DNA of 64,000 bases, from positions 29,582 through 93,581 of the forward strand of contig NZ_JAILMR010000109.1 in NCBI RefSeq assembly GCF_024692365.1, in the 5' to 3' direction. Both the position numbers and the translations under genes were made by a program. This stretch comes from Ruminococcus sp. (GTDB taxonomy: Bacteria > Bacillota > Clostridia > Oscillospirales > Ruminococcaceae). The notes under the pieces were generated by a model, which ran no database searches, had not been told where the DNA came from, and worked only from the letters and a program-made list of their open reading frames with translations. Positions 18,635-28,390 of the stretch are shown piece after piece (positions within the stretch are counted from its first letter, which is position 1; every line of letters begins with the position of its first letter).

Positions 18635-20150
18635 CGGTCTCTTTCCTTTCTATAGCCACATCGGGCTTGTCATCAGAGGATATCAACTCCACATCAACGG
18701 TGTCGCTCTCCTCCGATTTCTCTTCCTGCTCTATGCATGGCAGGGTTATCATAACGGTAGTACCAACACCCTGTTCGCTGTCAATGGTCAGTTCACCGCC
18801 ATGTCTGGATATTATCTCATCAGCCACAGCAAGACCAATGCCCGAACCTCTGCGGGTCTGGTTTGCCTTGAAGAATTTCTGCTTTATCCTCGGGAGGTCT
18901 TCCTTAGATATACCTATACCCGTATCCGATACGGATATGCATATATCGCCGTCTTCCTCATAAGCTTCAACTGATACTGTATCCCCCTTGTCGGAATACT
19001 TTATCGCATTGTCCACCACATTGATGAACACCTGTCTCAGCCTGTTCTTGTCACCGTAAACAAATGGTAGCATATCGGGCTCGAAGTAGTTCAAGGTTAT
19101 GCCCAGAGCCCTAGCCCTCTCCTGATAGATAAGCACAGTCTCACCAAGCTCTGCAAGGATATCAATGGTATCCATCTGGAGCATCAGCCTGTTATCCTGT
19201 ATACGCGAGAAATCCAGAAGCTCCTCAACCATCTGCGAAAGTCTCTCCGTTTCACTGTTGATGACGCGCATACCTTTCTTGAAAGTCTCCACATCACCGT
19301 ACATTGTAGCAACAGTTTCCGTCCAGCCCTTTATCGCTGTCAGAGGTGTTCTCAGCTCATGGGATACCGAGGATATGAACTCGTTCTTCATCTGCTCGGT
19401 GTTTGAAAGTTCCTCAGCCATGTTGTTTATCGAATCACACAACTGACCAAGTTCGTCCTCGCTCTTTTTCTCGATACGCTTTGAGAAATCGCCCTTAGCG
19501 TACTTGTGAGTTATATCAGCTATACCGCGGATAGGTATAACTATCTGCCTGATAAAATACATACCCGTGAAGAACATCAGCAGTATGATACCGATAACTA
19601 TCGCGGATATCACAGCTATTATCATCACTATCTGATGATCCACGTTCTTCATGGAGCTAAGCATTCTCAATGCCTCGTAGTCGCAGCCCTTTGGCGATAT
19701 GACCGAAGTAACCGCCACAACTTTTTCACCCGTAGGCAGCTTGATTATCTGCGCAGCCGTACCAGCCGCGGATGACTTAGCCTCGGCATAATCAGCCATG
19801 TTATCGCTGCCCTCCAGCGAAAATCCCGAAGAGGTAACATCAACATCGCCGTCAGCGGTTATCGCCATCAGCTCTATCCTGTCCTTGTCCTCGTAGCTCT
19901 CGACTATACTTCTTATCTCAGCATTGTAGTTCGTAGTATCTCCCGCCGAATTCATCACCGATGTGGTGATGATATTCATCTTTGAAGTAACATACTGCTT
20001 TGCCGAAGTATAGTAATAGCTCCGCACTATCACTATCAGCACTATCTCCACCGCCAGCAGTATAAGCGTGACAATGCCCATGCTGTTTATCAGCCAGTGC
20101 CTTGTTATGCTCTCCCTGCCGCGGTATTTCCGTTTAATATCAACGCTCAA
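18624..20150 (-). CDS. Membrane sensor histidine kinase (HAMP-HisKA-HATPase)
   Basis: Two TM segments, FISSVSHELRTPLTAIKGW H-box, N-box VDNAIKYS, G-boxes. Start reset to TTG 20150 (LSVDIKRKYRG) behind RBS AAAGGAG. Confidence 0.9.
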   Translation of the reverse strand: MSVDIKRKYRGRESITRHWLINSMGIVTLILLAVEIVLIVIVRSYYYTSAKQYVTSKMNIITTSVMNSAGDTTNYNAEIRSIVESYEDKDRIELMAITADGDVDVTSSGFSLEGSDNMADYAEAKSSAAGTAAQIIKLPTGEKVVAVTSVISPKGCDYEALRMLSSMKNVDHQIVMIIAVISAIVIGIILLMFFTGMYFIRQIVIPIRGIADITHKYAKGDFSKRIEKKSEDELGQLCDSINNMAEELSNTEQMKNEFISSVSHELRTPLTAIKGWTETVATMYGDVETFKKGMRVINSETERLSQMVEELLDFSRIQDNRLMLQMDTIDILAELGETVLIYQERARALGITLNYFEPDMLPFVYGDKNRLRQVFINVVDNAIKYSDKGDTVSVEAYEEDGDICISVSDTGIGISKEDLPRIKQKFFKANQTRRGSGIGLAVADEIISRHGGELTIDSEQGVGTTVMITLPCIEQEEKSEESDTVDVELISSDDKPDVAIERKETDEQ

Positions 20151-20166
20151 TTTCAGCAGTACTCCT

Positions 20167-20871
20167 TTAGCCGTTTCCGCCCGACCACTTGTAGCCAAAT
20201 CCCCAGATCGTCAGTATATACTTAGGATTTGAGGGTTCATCTTCGATCTTCATGCGGATACGTCTGATGTTTACGTCAACGATCTTGTCATCGCCGTAAT
20301 AGCTCTCGCCCCAGATGTGGTTGAGTATGCTCGATCTGTCAAGAGCCGCATTCTGGTTCTTGAAGAAGTATTCCATTATCTGGTATTCAACCTGAGTAAG
20401 GTCGATCTGCTTATTGTTCTTGAGAACAGTCCTGCTCTTGAGATTGAGCACAAAGGGACCCGAAGTTATGGTAGATGCTTCCTCGGGCTTAACTGCAGAA
20501 CGGTTAACTCTCCTGCATACCGCATCAACTCTCGCGATAAGCTCTGATATTGAGAAAGGCTTTGTGATATAATCGTCCGCACCGCTCATCAGGCAGGAAA
20601 TTTTATCCATCTCCTGGCTCTTAGCAGAAAGCATAATTATACCAACAGAATTGTTCTTCTCGCGTATCTTCTTGCAAACCTGCATACCATCGATGCCGGG
20701 CATCATTATATCCAGCAGAGCCACATCGAAGCCGCCCTCGTTCTCCTCATAAGCTTTCAGCGCGTCCTCGCCGCAGTTTACGTCTACTACCTCGTAGCCG
20801 CTCCTTACAAGATTTATAACAACAAACTCGCGGATGGAGTCTTCATCTTCACAAACAAGTACTCTTTTCAT
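20167..20871 (-). CDS. OmpR-family response regulator
   Basis: MKRVLVCEDEDSIREFVVINL; DVALLDIMMPGIDG; C-terminal winged helix DDKIVDVNIRRIRMKIEDEPSNPKYILTIWGFGYKW. Confidence 0.93.
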   Translation of the reverse strand: MKRVLVCEDEDSIREFVVINLVRSGYEVVDVNCGEDALKAYEENEGGFDVALLDIMMPGIDGMQVCKKIREKNNSVGIIMLSAKSQEMDKISCLMSGADDYITKPFSISELIARVDAVCRRVNRSAVKPEEASTITSGPFVLNLKSRTVLKNNKQIDLTQVEYQIMEYFFKNQNAALDRSSILNHIWGESYYGDDKIVDVNIRRIRMKIEDEPSNPKYILTIWGFGYKWSGGNG

Positions 20872-20924
20872 GTTCAAAGTTCTCCTCTCGTATATTTTGC
20901 ATTTAGTAAATAACGTATCGTTCA

Positions 20925-22289
20925 TCAGTCAACGATAAAGAAATTGTTCTTGACCTCATCTATCGTGAGTATCAACTGCTCCCTCTTATCCTCGGGAAGC
21001 TTCACATAATAATCCAGCTGACCCTTGCTTGCTATCAGCTTGTAGCCGTCGTCCGCATAGGACTCACTATCCTTTCGGCTGACAGCCGCTATCCTCATTA
21101 TCTCAGTGTTTGAACTGTTGATATCTCCGCTGTATTTGTAGAATACCAGTTCGGACATATCCAGTTCCTTCTTAACTGTCACCTGATCGTTCCACCTGTT
21201 GGGGAAAGCGAAGAAATAACCGTTGGATATCGAATAATACCCGTGGTACTTCTCCGTCAGATCAAAGAAATCCTTGTATACGTTCCATGTGGTCATGTAT
21301 ACCATCTCGTCGATGATCGCATTTTCATAACCCGTCATCGGCTTTACCGACGGTATCTCAACTATGCCGTCATCATCAACATCGGTGCTGTAATAGCCCG
21401 AAGGTCTTGTACAAAGGGGCAGAAGCTTCTGCGGGCTAAGCTGCATAGGATTCTGCAAGCTTGAATACCGATAGTAGACTATCTCAGTCTGAAGATCGCC
21501 GTCCGTATTCATGCCATCGATGAATATTGCCTCATGCTGCTTGTTCAGCAGACCAGAGCAGGTGTTGACGTAATTCACAACATTTGAGCACATATCAATG
21601 CCCTCGGTCTTTACGATCTCATTATCCGAAGATATATCCAAAAGCGAAGCCTTTGCAGATGTAGCATTCGTTTCTGCATTGGTTTGTCTCTGTATCGTGA
21701 CTATCTCGCGATAGCCGTCATAGTTTATATCCAGCGTATCCAGTACCGAATAAGTATCCGTACCCACGCGCTTGAAATCGCCGTCATAGCAGCTATAAAT
21801 CTCCAGAGCACAGTCAGTACCCGTCACCGACTGATATCCTACCAGCACATTGTAACGGTTCTTCTCGCCCATCTGGGAGATAATTACTCTGTCAACTTCC
21901 GTACCTGCACCTGCAAGTTCCTTTACCGAAAACCATCTGCCCTGACTGTCTTTGTCAAGCAGATTTACTCTTATACCGTTATCCGAACCCGCACCCGTGT
22001 TGTATTCATAGAATACCAGTGCTTCTTTGCCGGGTTCGCCGTCAAGATTTCCTATAACAAAAGCCGAACGGTTATCACCGTTTCTGGGATATTTCAGCGT
22101 AACGCTACCGCCGACAGCAGCCGTCAGAGCCTCATGGATCTCGCCCTGCTCCTCGGTGAGCTTGGGAGCATTAAGAAGACCGTCAACCGTAAAGCTGAAC
22201 CCCGTACAGCCACTGAGCCCGACACTAAGCGCCGTCACAGCCGCAGCAAGGCTCAAACGTAAACAGCTCACCACATCACTTCCGATCAT
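20925..22289 (-). CDS. Putative lipoprotein upstream of the two-component system
   Basis: Signal/lipobox SVGLSGC; repeated calcium-loop/VCBS-like phrases (GNLDGEPGKEALVFYEY, LDINYDGYREIVTIQ, TDVDDDGIVEIPSV). Start reset to ATG 22289. Confidence 0.65.
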   Translation of the reverse strand: MIGSDVVSCLRLSLAAAVTALSVGLSGCTGFSFTVDGLLNAPKLTEEQGEIHEALTAAVGGSVTLKYPRNGDNRSAFVIGNLDGEPGKEALVFYEYNTGAGSDNGIRVNLLDKDSQGRWFSVKELAGAGTEVDRVIISQMGEKNRYNVLVGYQSVTGTDCALEIYSCYDGDFKRVGTDTYSVLDTLDINYDGYREIVTIQRQTNAETNATSAKASLLDISSDNEIVKTEGIDMCSNVVNYVNTCSGLLNKQHEAIFIDGMNTDGDLQTEIVYYRYSSLQNPMQLSPQKLLPLCTRPSGYYSTDVDDDGIVEIPSVKPMTGYENAIIDEMVYMTTWNVYKDFFDLTEKYHGYYSISNGYFFAFPNRWNDQVTVKKELDMSELVFYKYSGDINSSNTEIMRIAAVSRKDSESYADDGYKLIASKGQLDYYVKLPEDKREQLILTIDEVKNNFFIVD

Positions 22290-22529
22290 ATCAGTTTCAT
22301 TCCATACGATATCATTATAACACATTATCTTATAAAAGTAAAGCCCCAATAAGGCACACTTACGTAAATCAAAGTTCATAAACAACTAAGTATAAACTGC
22401 CAAGGAGAAAAAGCGCACGGTCAAACCTCTTTCCAATTCATAATTATTGGCAGGGTGGTAACTTCGATGTACTGAAATAAGATTGTCACTAACAGAGCTT
22501 TTGAAATGTTTGAACGATCAGCATAGCAT

Positions 22530-22770
22530 ATACCAAGATGTACGACAAACTACAAAAGCGGTAGGAACTCATATAAAACAATACGTAGGCACACTGCTGA
22601 TACAGTCCTGATACCCAAATATACGAACTCATACCAAACGATACGAACAGCTACCAGAGTTTACCACCTATCCATAAATCATACGTAGGCTTACGAAATG
22701 ATACCAAACCATACCAGAAGATACCAAGCTATACCAAACGATACGAACGTATACCATAGAATACAAAAAA
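22530..22770. repeat. Degenerate decamer array, about 24 units of ATACSAANNN in near-constant 10-bp phase
   Basis: Successive units: atacgaactc ataccaaacg atacgaacag ctaccagagt ttaccaccta tccataaatc atacgtaggc ttacgaaatg ataccaaacc ataccagaag ataccaagct ataccaaacg atacgaacgt ataccataga atacaaaaaa (22621-22770), extending left to 22530 with 1-bp phase slips. Confidence 0.85.
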
Positions 22771-22802
22771 CAGCCCCGCCGAAAAGCGGAGCTGTAAAAC
22801 TT
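22766..22802 (-). terminator. Rho-independent terminator of GH25 gene
   Basis: Minus strand ACAGCTCCGC-TTTTCG-GCGGGGCTGTTTTTTG. Confidence 0.85.
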
Positions 22803-22807
22803 CTTAT

Positions 22808-25057
22808 TTACTTGATAAGATCACCATAATAGAAAACATCATTAGCTTTCTTGGATTTCTCGTTACCTATGATGTAAAGCTGATTTGAGAAAAGACCACA
22901 GCTCGTCACGTTTTCATCGCCGACATAACCCTTGATCATTACACGTGCAAAATCAGCACCCTTAAGATCACCGATCATAGCCATGCTGCCCTTTACCGAA
23001 GAGTAAAGCTTGTAGCCGTCACCCTTGTCAAGGTATACCATGTACTCACTGCAGCCGTTTATCTCATTCCATGAGATAACTGCATAATCATCGGTCTTGC
23101 CTACCAAAGAAGCTTCTGTAACTTCGGGCAGGGATATAATCACGCGGTTTGAAGCCTCGGTGAAGAACTCCTTACCGTCCTTTGCATTGTAGCCCTTTAC
23201 ACAGAACACAGTACCCGCGGTATCATTTGTCTTGTAATGACAGCCGTCAACTCTTGCTATCTCGACCTCACTGCCGTCGCTTGCAACTTTGTATACTACA
23301 TAACCAATAGCATCGTCGATCTTGCTCCATATAAGACCATCATCGCTGGTGTCAAGTTCAACTACACCCTTAGGAGGATAATTAACACCCTTGAAGGAGC
23401 AAACATTGGAAGCCTCAGTGCAGCACTTTGTGCCGTCAAGCTCGATATAAGCCTGAACATAATAGTCAGCTGTAAGACTTTCGTCAACATAATAAGAAGT
23501 ATCAGTAACAGCAAGCTGACTTACCTTGCCGTTAACGTTCCTTGTAAGCAGATAGCCGTCAGCTTCGGGAACAGAAGACCATACCAGTCTGTTAGCCCTC
23601 AGTTCAGCAGCAGGTGCGACTTCGGGAGTATTGCCTGGCAGATCAATTCTTTCCGAACTTTCACTGCGTAAGCCGTTCTTGTTGTAAGCCTTAACAAAAG
23701 CCTGTCTGTTCTGGAGATTGCGTCCTCTTATCTCAAAGCTTGTACCTTCAGTCTTACCGGCAAAAGAAGTAACACCGTCCTTAACTGTATAGATCTCATA
23801 TCCAACTGCGCCTGAAACAGAACTCCAGCTTACAGTTACCTTATCAACGCCGCTTCTGTAAACTTCGAGATTTGCAGGTGCCTGACGGAAGCTGTCTACG
23901 ATATTTGAAGTTTTGCCGTAGTGCTTCTTTCCGCTGTAATAATTGTAAGCTGCAACACAATATCCGCCCGAAGACTGATTGGATACGTCAAAGCTTGTCC
24001 CCGTTACGTCAGCAACAACATATGTGTTTGAACCGTTATCCGTACCATATACGGTATAACCATCAGCGCCCGCAGCCTTGTTCCAGGTAAGCACACCGTC
24101 TTCGATCTTAGCATTGATCTTTGTTGTTGGTGAATAATCCACATCGTACATTACATTGATATCAACGCTGCCGCTGATACCGCTGATATCAGCGTTGCTG
24201 GAATACTGCCACATATCGTATATACCGCCATAGTTCAGCTGTGACATATAAGCGGCTACCCAGATCTTGTAATCATTGCCAAGTTCGGGGCCGTTTATCA
24301 TATTATTCAGCCAGTTAAGGCACGCATATACACCCGATTCATAACCGTAAGATTCTATCCTGTTGCAGAACTCCTTACAGAGTTTTGTTTTCTGAGCCTT
24401 TGTAAGACCTGCATGGTCAAGTCTGCCGTAATCGTAATCAACGCTCTCGATATCATAGTATACAGGAAGATCAAGAGTATAGCCCTTCAGCGCATTCGCA
24501 CAGAAATCAGCCTCAGCACGAGCCTCAGCATAGCTTATTGCCTGAGTATAGAAATATATGCCGACTTTCAGACCCGCAGCCTTTGCTCCATCGATATTCG
24601 TATAGAAGTTGTTATCCATCATAAGGGTACCAGCCGAGCCGTAGCCACGATAGCCAAGTCTGATGATAACTTCATTTATGCCGTCTTTCTTGACTTTCTT
24701 CCAGTCTATCTTGCCCTGCCACTGTGATACGTCGATAAGATACGTTCTGTTCATTCCGTCGAATCTGCTGTCGTGAGTAAGATAAGAACCAAAAGTACCG
24801 CATATTTTGGAGTAGTTCTGCTTGATCTTTCCCGCAGGGGACATACTCTCAAATTTCTTAGCGATGAGATTATGCTTGTATTTCAGATAACCACCATCGT
24901 CATTCTTTTCAGCGTTTGTGACCGCAATGGATTCACCGCCTGTGCTTATAACCTCTTTGCTGATCTCATCAGTTTTCTCAGCAATTGCAGTCAGGCTCAT
25001 GCCCGCGCAGATAATGCCCGCGATGACTGCTCCCGATGCCGCTTTGATAAATTTCAT
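22808..25057 (-). CDS. Secreted GH25-type lysozyme with multiple fibronectin type III-like domains
   Basis: Signal peptide; TYLIDVSQWQGKIDWKKVKKDGINEVIIRLGYRG...LPVYYDIES...KIWVAAYMSQ...MWQYSSNADISGISGSVDINVMY; then repeated ...WSSVSGAVGYEIY-type modules. Start at ATG 25057. Confidence 0.92.
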   Translation of the reverse strand: MKFIKAASGAVIAGIICAGMSLTAIAEKTDEISKEVISTGGESIAVTNAEKNDDGGYLKYKHNLIAKKFESMSPAGKIKQNYSKICGTFGSYLTHDSRFDGMNRTYLIDVSQWQGKIDWKKVKKDGINEVIIRLGYRGYGSAGTLMMDNNFYTNIDGAKAAGLKVGIYFYTQAISYAEARAEADFCANALKGYTLDLPVYYDIESVDYDYGRLDHAGLTKAQKTKLCKEFCNRIESYGYESGVYACLNWLNNMINGPELGNDYKIWVAAYMSQLNYGGIYDMWQYSSNADISGISGSVDINVMYDVDYSPTTKINAKIEDGVLTWNKAAGADGYTVYGTDNGSNTYVVADVTGTSFDVSNQSSGGYCVAAYNYYSGKKHYGKTSNIVDSFRQAPANLEVYRSGVDKVTVSWSSVSGAVGYEIYTVKDGVTSFAGKTEGTSFEIRGRNLQNRQAFVKAYNKNGLRSESSERIDLPGNTPEVAPAAELRANRLVWSSVPEADGYLLTRNVNGKVSQLAVTDTSYYVDESLTADYYVQAYIELDGTKCCTEASNVCSFKGVNYPPKGVVELDTSDDGLIWSKIDDAIGYVVYKVASDGSEVEIARVDGCHYKTNDTAGTVFCVKGYNAKDGKEFFTEASNRVIISLPEVTEASLVGKTDDYAVISWNEINGCSEYMVYLDKGDGYKLYSSVKGSMAMIGDLKGADFARVMIKGYVGDENVTSCGLFSNQLYIIGNEKSKKANDVFYYGDLIK

Positions 25058-25280
25058 AAAATATAGACCTCCGTAAAAGTTACAGTTTATTACATAACGG
25101 TTACAACTTTCAATGCCATATATTATACTCGATTTCACAAAGCTTGTCAATAGAAAGAATTTTCCAAATAAATAAAAAAACTCCCCAAAAACGGAATTTT
25201 TGTAAAAAATCACCGATTCAAGGGAGTAATTCATATCAATTTAAACAAAATTAATCAACTAGGCGAATTAATTTTTTACA

Positions 25281-25721
25281 TTATACATTTTCGATAGCAT
25301 GAATTTTATCAACTCTGCGCTGATGTCTGCCGCCCTCAAAAGGAGTATCGATAAACACTTTGATAAGTTCGCAGGCAAGTCCCGCACCAACTACTCTTGC
25401 GCCGATGCACAGAACGTTCGCATCGTTGTGAGCTCTTGTGTACTTAGCCGAGAAATAATCCGAGCAGCAAGCCGCTCTTATTCCCTTTACCTTATTAGCC
25501 GCCATAGACATTCCAATACCTGTACCGCAGATAAGTACAGCCAGTTCGCACTCACCGCCTGTTACCTTAGCGCAGACTTCCTGTGCCTTATCGGGATAAT
25601 CGCACTTTTCGCCCTCCTGAACGCCCAGATCAACATATTCCACGCCTATCTCATCCAGATATGCAAGTACCTCTTTTTTAAGCTCGGGACCTGCATGATC
25701 GCAACCAATTGCAAGTTTCAT
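25281..25721 (-). CDS. rpiB: Ribose 5-phosphate isomerase B
   Basis: MKLAIGCDHAGPELKKEVLAYL; LICGTGIGMSMAANKVKGIRAA. Confidence 0.96.
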   Translation of the reverse strand: MKLAIGCDHAGPELKKEVLAYLDEIGVEYVDLGVQEGEKCDYPDKAQEVCAKVTGGECELAVLICGTGIGMSMAANKVKGIRAACCSDYFSAKYTRAHNDANVLCIGARVVGAGLACELIKVFIDTPFEGGRHQRRVDKIHAIENV

Positions 25722-25760
25722 AGTAGTTTACCTCCACATTTTGATTTTAGATACATTTTC

Positions 25761-25949
25761 TCAAATGTCCAAATCTTCCCTTTTCCTCTTTTTCATATTT
25801 CCAAACAACATAAAGAATTCAATTAAAGCCATCACATGAAGAACCATCGATATTATAAGAAATACTTTTCCATTCCCCTTTAATAGAAGGCAAATCGTTG
25901 CCGATAAAAGCAATGTATACGCATAAAACGGGTCGATAAATCTCTTCAT
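25761..25949 (-). CDS. Small membrane protein
   Basis: 62 aa with two hydrophobic helices, RBS GGTGGAG upstream of ATG, same strand as neighbours. Confidence 0.5.
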   Translation of the reverse strand: MKRFIDPFYAYTLLLSATICLLLKGNGKVFLIISMVLHVMALIEFFMLFGNMKKRKREDLDI

Positions 25950-26024
25950 AACAACTCCACCTCAATATAAAATATCCTGTACCACAATTCAAATTTATTG
26001 AACCGTCCACAGGACAGATCGCAT

Positions 26025-26726
26025 TCAACTGTCGCGGTGAGCCTTGTCTTTTTCAGCCTTAGTCGCCTGAAGATAGGACACTGCCAGTTCATCAGCACTG
26101 CACATAAGCGTCGGATCATCTTCCACCGCCAGACAAAGTGACGATGCCCTTTGCAGAACACAGTTCAGCGGAGCTGTACGCACATTGTCCGACTCAGCAA
26201 AACGTCCTGCCTTTATTTCTTCGGCACAGTCGCCCACCAGCATGACATTTCCGCAGAAGCCTATCTGCGAGAAGAATTCATCCTCGCCACAGACTTTGTC
26301 CTCGGTTATACGTATGATCTTTCCGCCGCTGCTTTCAAATGCCGCAGCATAGATTATCTTCGGGCGAGCTCTCATCACAGAGAATATCTTACCCTCAAAG
26401 CCAACACAGTTGTAAGCCAATGCCAGCAAGGTGGATACACCTGCCGCCTTAATGTTTGGCGCACCCATGCATATGCCTTTAACAGCGCCAACACCTATTC
26501 TTAGTCCTGTATAAGAACCCGGACCGTTCGCGATAGCAATGCATTCGATATCGGGATAATCAAGCCCCGTTTCTTCCAGCGCACTGCTCACCATAGGCAG
26601 TATCACCTGGGAATGTGTAAGCTTGGTAAATACCGTTTTTTCCCACAGCAAATGCATTCCATCGCTTATTGCGACAGAAGCCGTCTTGCCGCTTGTATCA
26701 ATAGCTAATATTTTCAAATCTGTCAT
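26025..26726 (-). CDS. tsaB: tRNA threonylcarbamoyladenosine biosynthesis protein TsaB
   Basis: ILAIDTSGKTASVAI...KLTHSQVILPMV...IAIANGPGSYTGLRIGVGAVKG. Confidence 0.93.
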   Translation of the reverse strand: MTDLKILAIDTSGKTASVAISDGMHLLWEKTVFTKLTHSQVILPMVSSALEETGLDYPDIECIAIANGPGSYTGLRIGVGAVKGICMGAPNIKAAGVSTLLALAYNCVGFEGKIFSVMRARPKIIYAAAFESSGGKIIRITEDKVCGEDEFFSQIGFCGNVMLVGDCAEEIKAGRFAESDNVRTAPLNCVLQRASSLCLAVEDDPTLMCSADELAVSYLQATKAEKDKAHRDS

Positions 26727-27159
26727 CTCCGCCGCAGGTCTCGATGGTGAGTTCTCTCTCATCATCAGATATCCTGTTTATCGTGATCCTGATACAATCC
26801 TCAGGCAGATCGTCGTCGATATTCTCCGACCACTCCACCGCCAGCACCGTATCCTCGTCCATATAATCGAAAAAGCCCGTAGTTTCAAGGTCTTCCCCCG
26901 AGGTTATTCGATACATATCAAAGTGTATCAGGCTGAGTTTGCAGTCCCTTTTTCGGTACTCGTTTACAAGAGCAAAGGTAGGTGAAGTCACTTCGTCACC
27001 AAGCCCCATCCCTTCGGAAATACCGCGCGTTATCGTAGTTTTCCCTGCACCGAGCCCGCCGCGGTAAGCAAGCACCTCGCCGCCCCGCAAACGTCTGCCT
27101 ATCTCCCGCCCGAGCCCAATAGTCTGCTCGGGAGAAGTAGTTTTGTAAGTAAAGTTCAA
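26698..27159 (-). CDS. tsaE: tRNA threonylcarbamoyladenosine biosynthesis ATPase TsaE
   Basis: YRGGLGAGKTTITRGISEGMG; TSPTFALVNEY; HFDMYRI. Confidence 0.95.
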   Translation of the reverse strand: MNFTYKTTSPEQTIGLGREIGRRLRGGEVLAYRGGLGAGKTTITRGISEGMGLGDEVTSPTFALVNEYRKRDCKLSLIHFDMYRITSGEDLETTGFFDYMDEDTVLAVEWSENIDDDLPEDCIRITINRISDDERELTIETCGGDDRFENISY

Positions 27160-27173
27160 TTTATCTCAACCCA

Positions 27174-28373
27174 CTATTCTTCACCGACGAATTTGTGTTC
27201 GCCGTAATAATTCAACATAAGGTCAACCATTCTGCCGTAAGATTCGAGACCGTCCTCAACGCCGTTAGCGTGCAGCGAAGTTTCCATAGCCTTTTCACTG
27301 ACTTCACTGACGCTCTCGCTTTCAAACACGGTGTCTTCGGCTTCTTCCACCGACTCCCAGTATGCGCGGTTACCGTCAATATCAGCCCATACCTCGTCAC
27401 AGATAGCATTATCGAATTCGCACATCATATCATTGTCGCAGTACTCAAAGATCTCATTGCGAACGTAAGTCAGTGCTGAAAGATAACCAGAATATCTGTA
27501 CTCCACATCATCACAGCGGTCGCAGGCAACAAAAGCGATGAAATTCGCTTCTTCCTCCCTCATGAACCCCTTTGTATGCGCAAGTTCGTGGCAGATAGTG
27601 TCAGGCAGCTTCGCCTTGTACATATCAGTGTTGTAGTTTGCTTCCATCGAAAAGGGGAAGTAAATCCCCATCAAGTCCATCTGGCTCATAAAAAACGAGC
27701 AGAATATCGGCTTTGGGTGAACTTCATATCCGCCAAAATTTACAAACTCATCTTCCAGACCCTCGATAGCCGCACGCGCAGTATCATCGGCATCCGAAGT
27801 CAGCACAAAGCGACCTTCTTCATCGCGCTCGACCTGTTTTGCAAGCACGTTGATCTGCGCAATTATTCGGTAGCCCAGCGCTTCAAGTTCTTCATGGGTA
27901 TGCTCTTCTGTACTGATATCGTTCAGTTTTTCAAATGTGGATGTATGATACAGTACAAAGCAGTTCAGTGTTTCTGTACCAAGTATGAACACGAGTATCC
28001 ATCCGTAGATGAATCCGAAAACTTTCGCGACTTTTCCGCGCCTGCCCTTTTTGATAATGAGCAGAACTATCATCACCAGAAGTGAGATCGGCAACCCGAA
28101 AACTGCCAAAGCTATCAGCAATTCTCCGAAAGAGAACGGCAGCAGTGAAGTTACACGACCGTAAGTCTGCGCCCATAAGGGGTATACCCACTTCTGATAG
28201 AAGTCGCAGAACGGTGTGCTTTTCCATGCAAGCCCGTTCAGCAGCAGGAAAAATATCGTGCTGCCGATGAGCCATTTAAGTTGTGTATGTTTGTGTTTTT
28301 TGTCCGTCTTATTGGACACTTTTGTGTCAACGCCCTCTGCTGTCGCCTGTTCGGGTATGACTTTGGTTTTCAT
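27174..28373 (-). CDS. DUF3810-like membrane protein with HExxH-type motif
   Basis: TM segments then PDTICHELAHTKGFMREEEANFIAFVAC. Confidence 0.8.
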   Translation of the reverse strand: MKTKVIPEQATAEGVDTKVSNKTDKKHKHTQLKWLIGSTIFFLLLNGLAWKSTPFCDFYQKWVYPLWAQTYGRVTSLLPFSFGELLIALAVFGLPISLLVMIVLLIIKKGRRGKVAKVFGFIYGWILVFILGTETLNCFVLYHTSTFEKLNDISTEEHTHEELEALGYRIIAQINVLAKQVERDEEGRFVLTSDADDTARAAIEGLEDEFVNFGGYEVHPKPIFCSFFMSQMDLMGIYFPFSMEANYNTDMYKAKLPDTICHELAHTKGFMREEEANFIAFVACDRCDDVEYRYSGYLSALTYVRNEIFEYCDNDMMCEFDNAICDEVWADIDGNRAYWESVEEAEDTVFESESVSEVSEKAMETSLHANGVEDGLESYGRMVDLMLNYYGEHKFVGEE

Positions 28374-28390
28374 CTCGCACCTCTGATTTA

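Noticed and set aside
22530-22770. CRISPR-like array
   Set aside because: Repeat unit is only 10 bp with no repeat/spacer alternation and no cas genes nearby.
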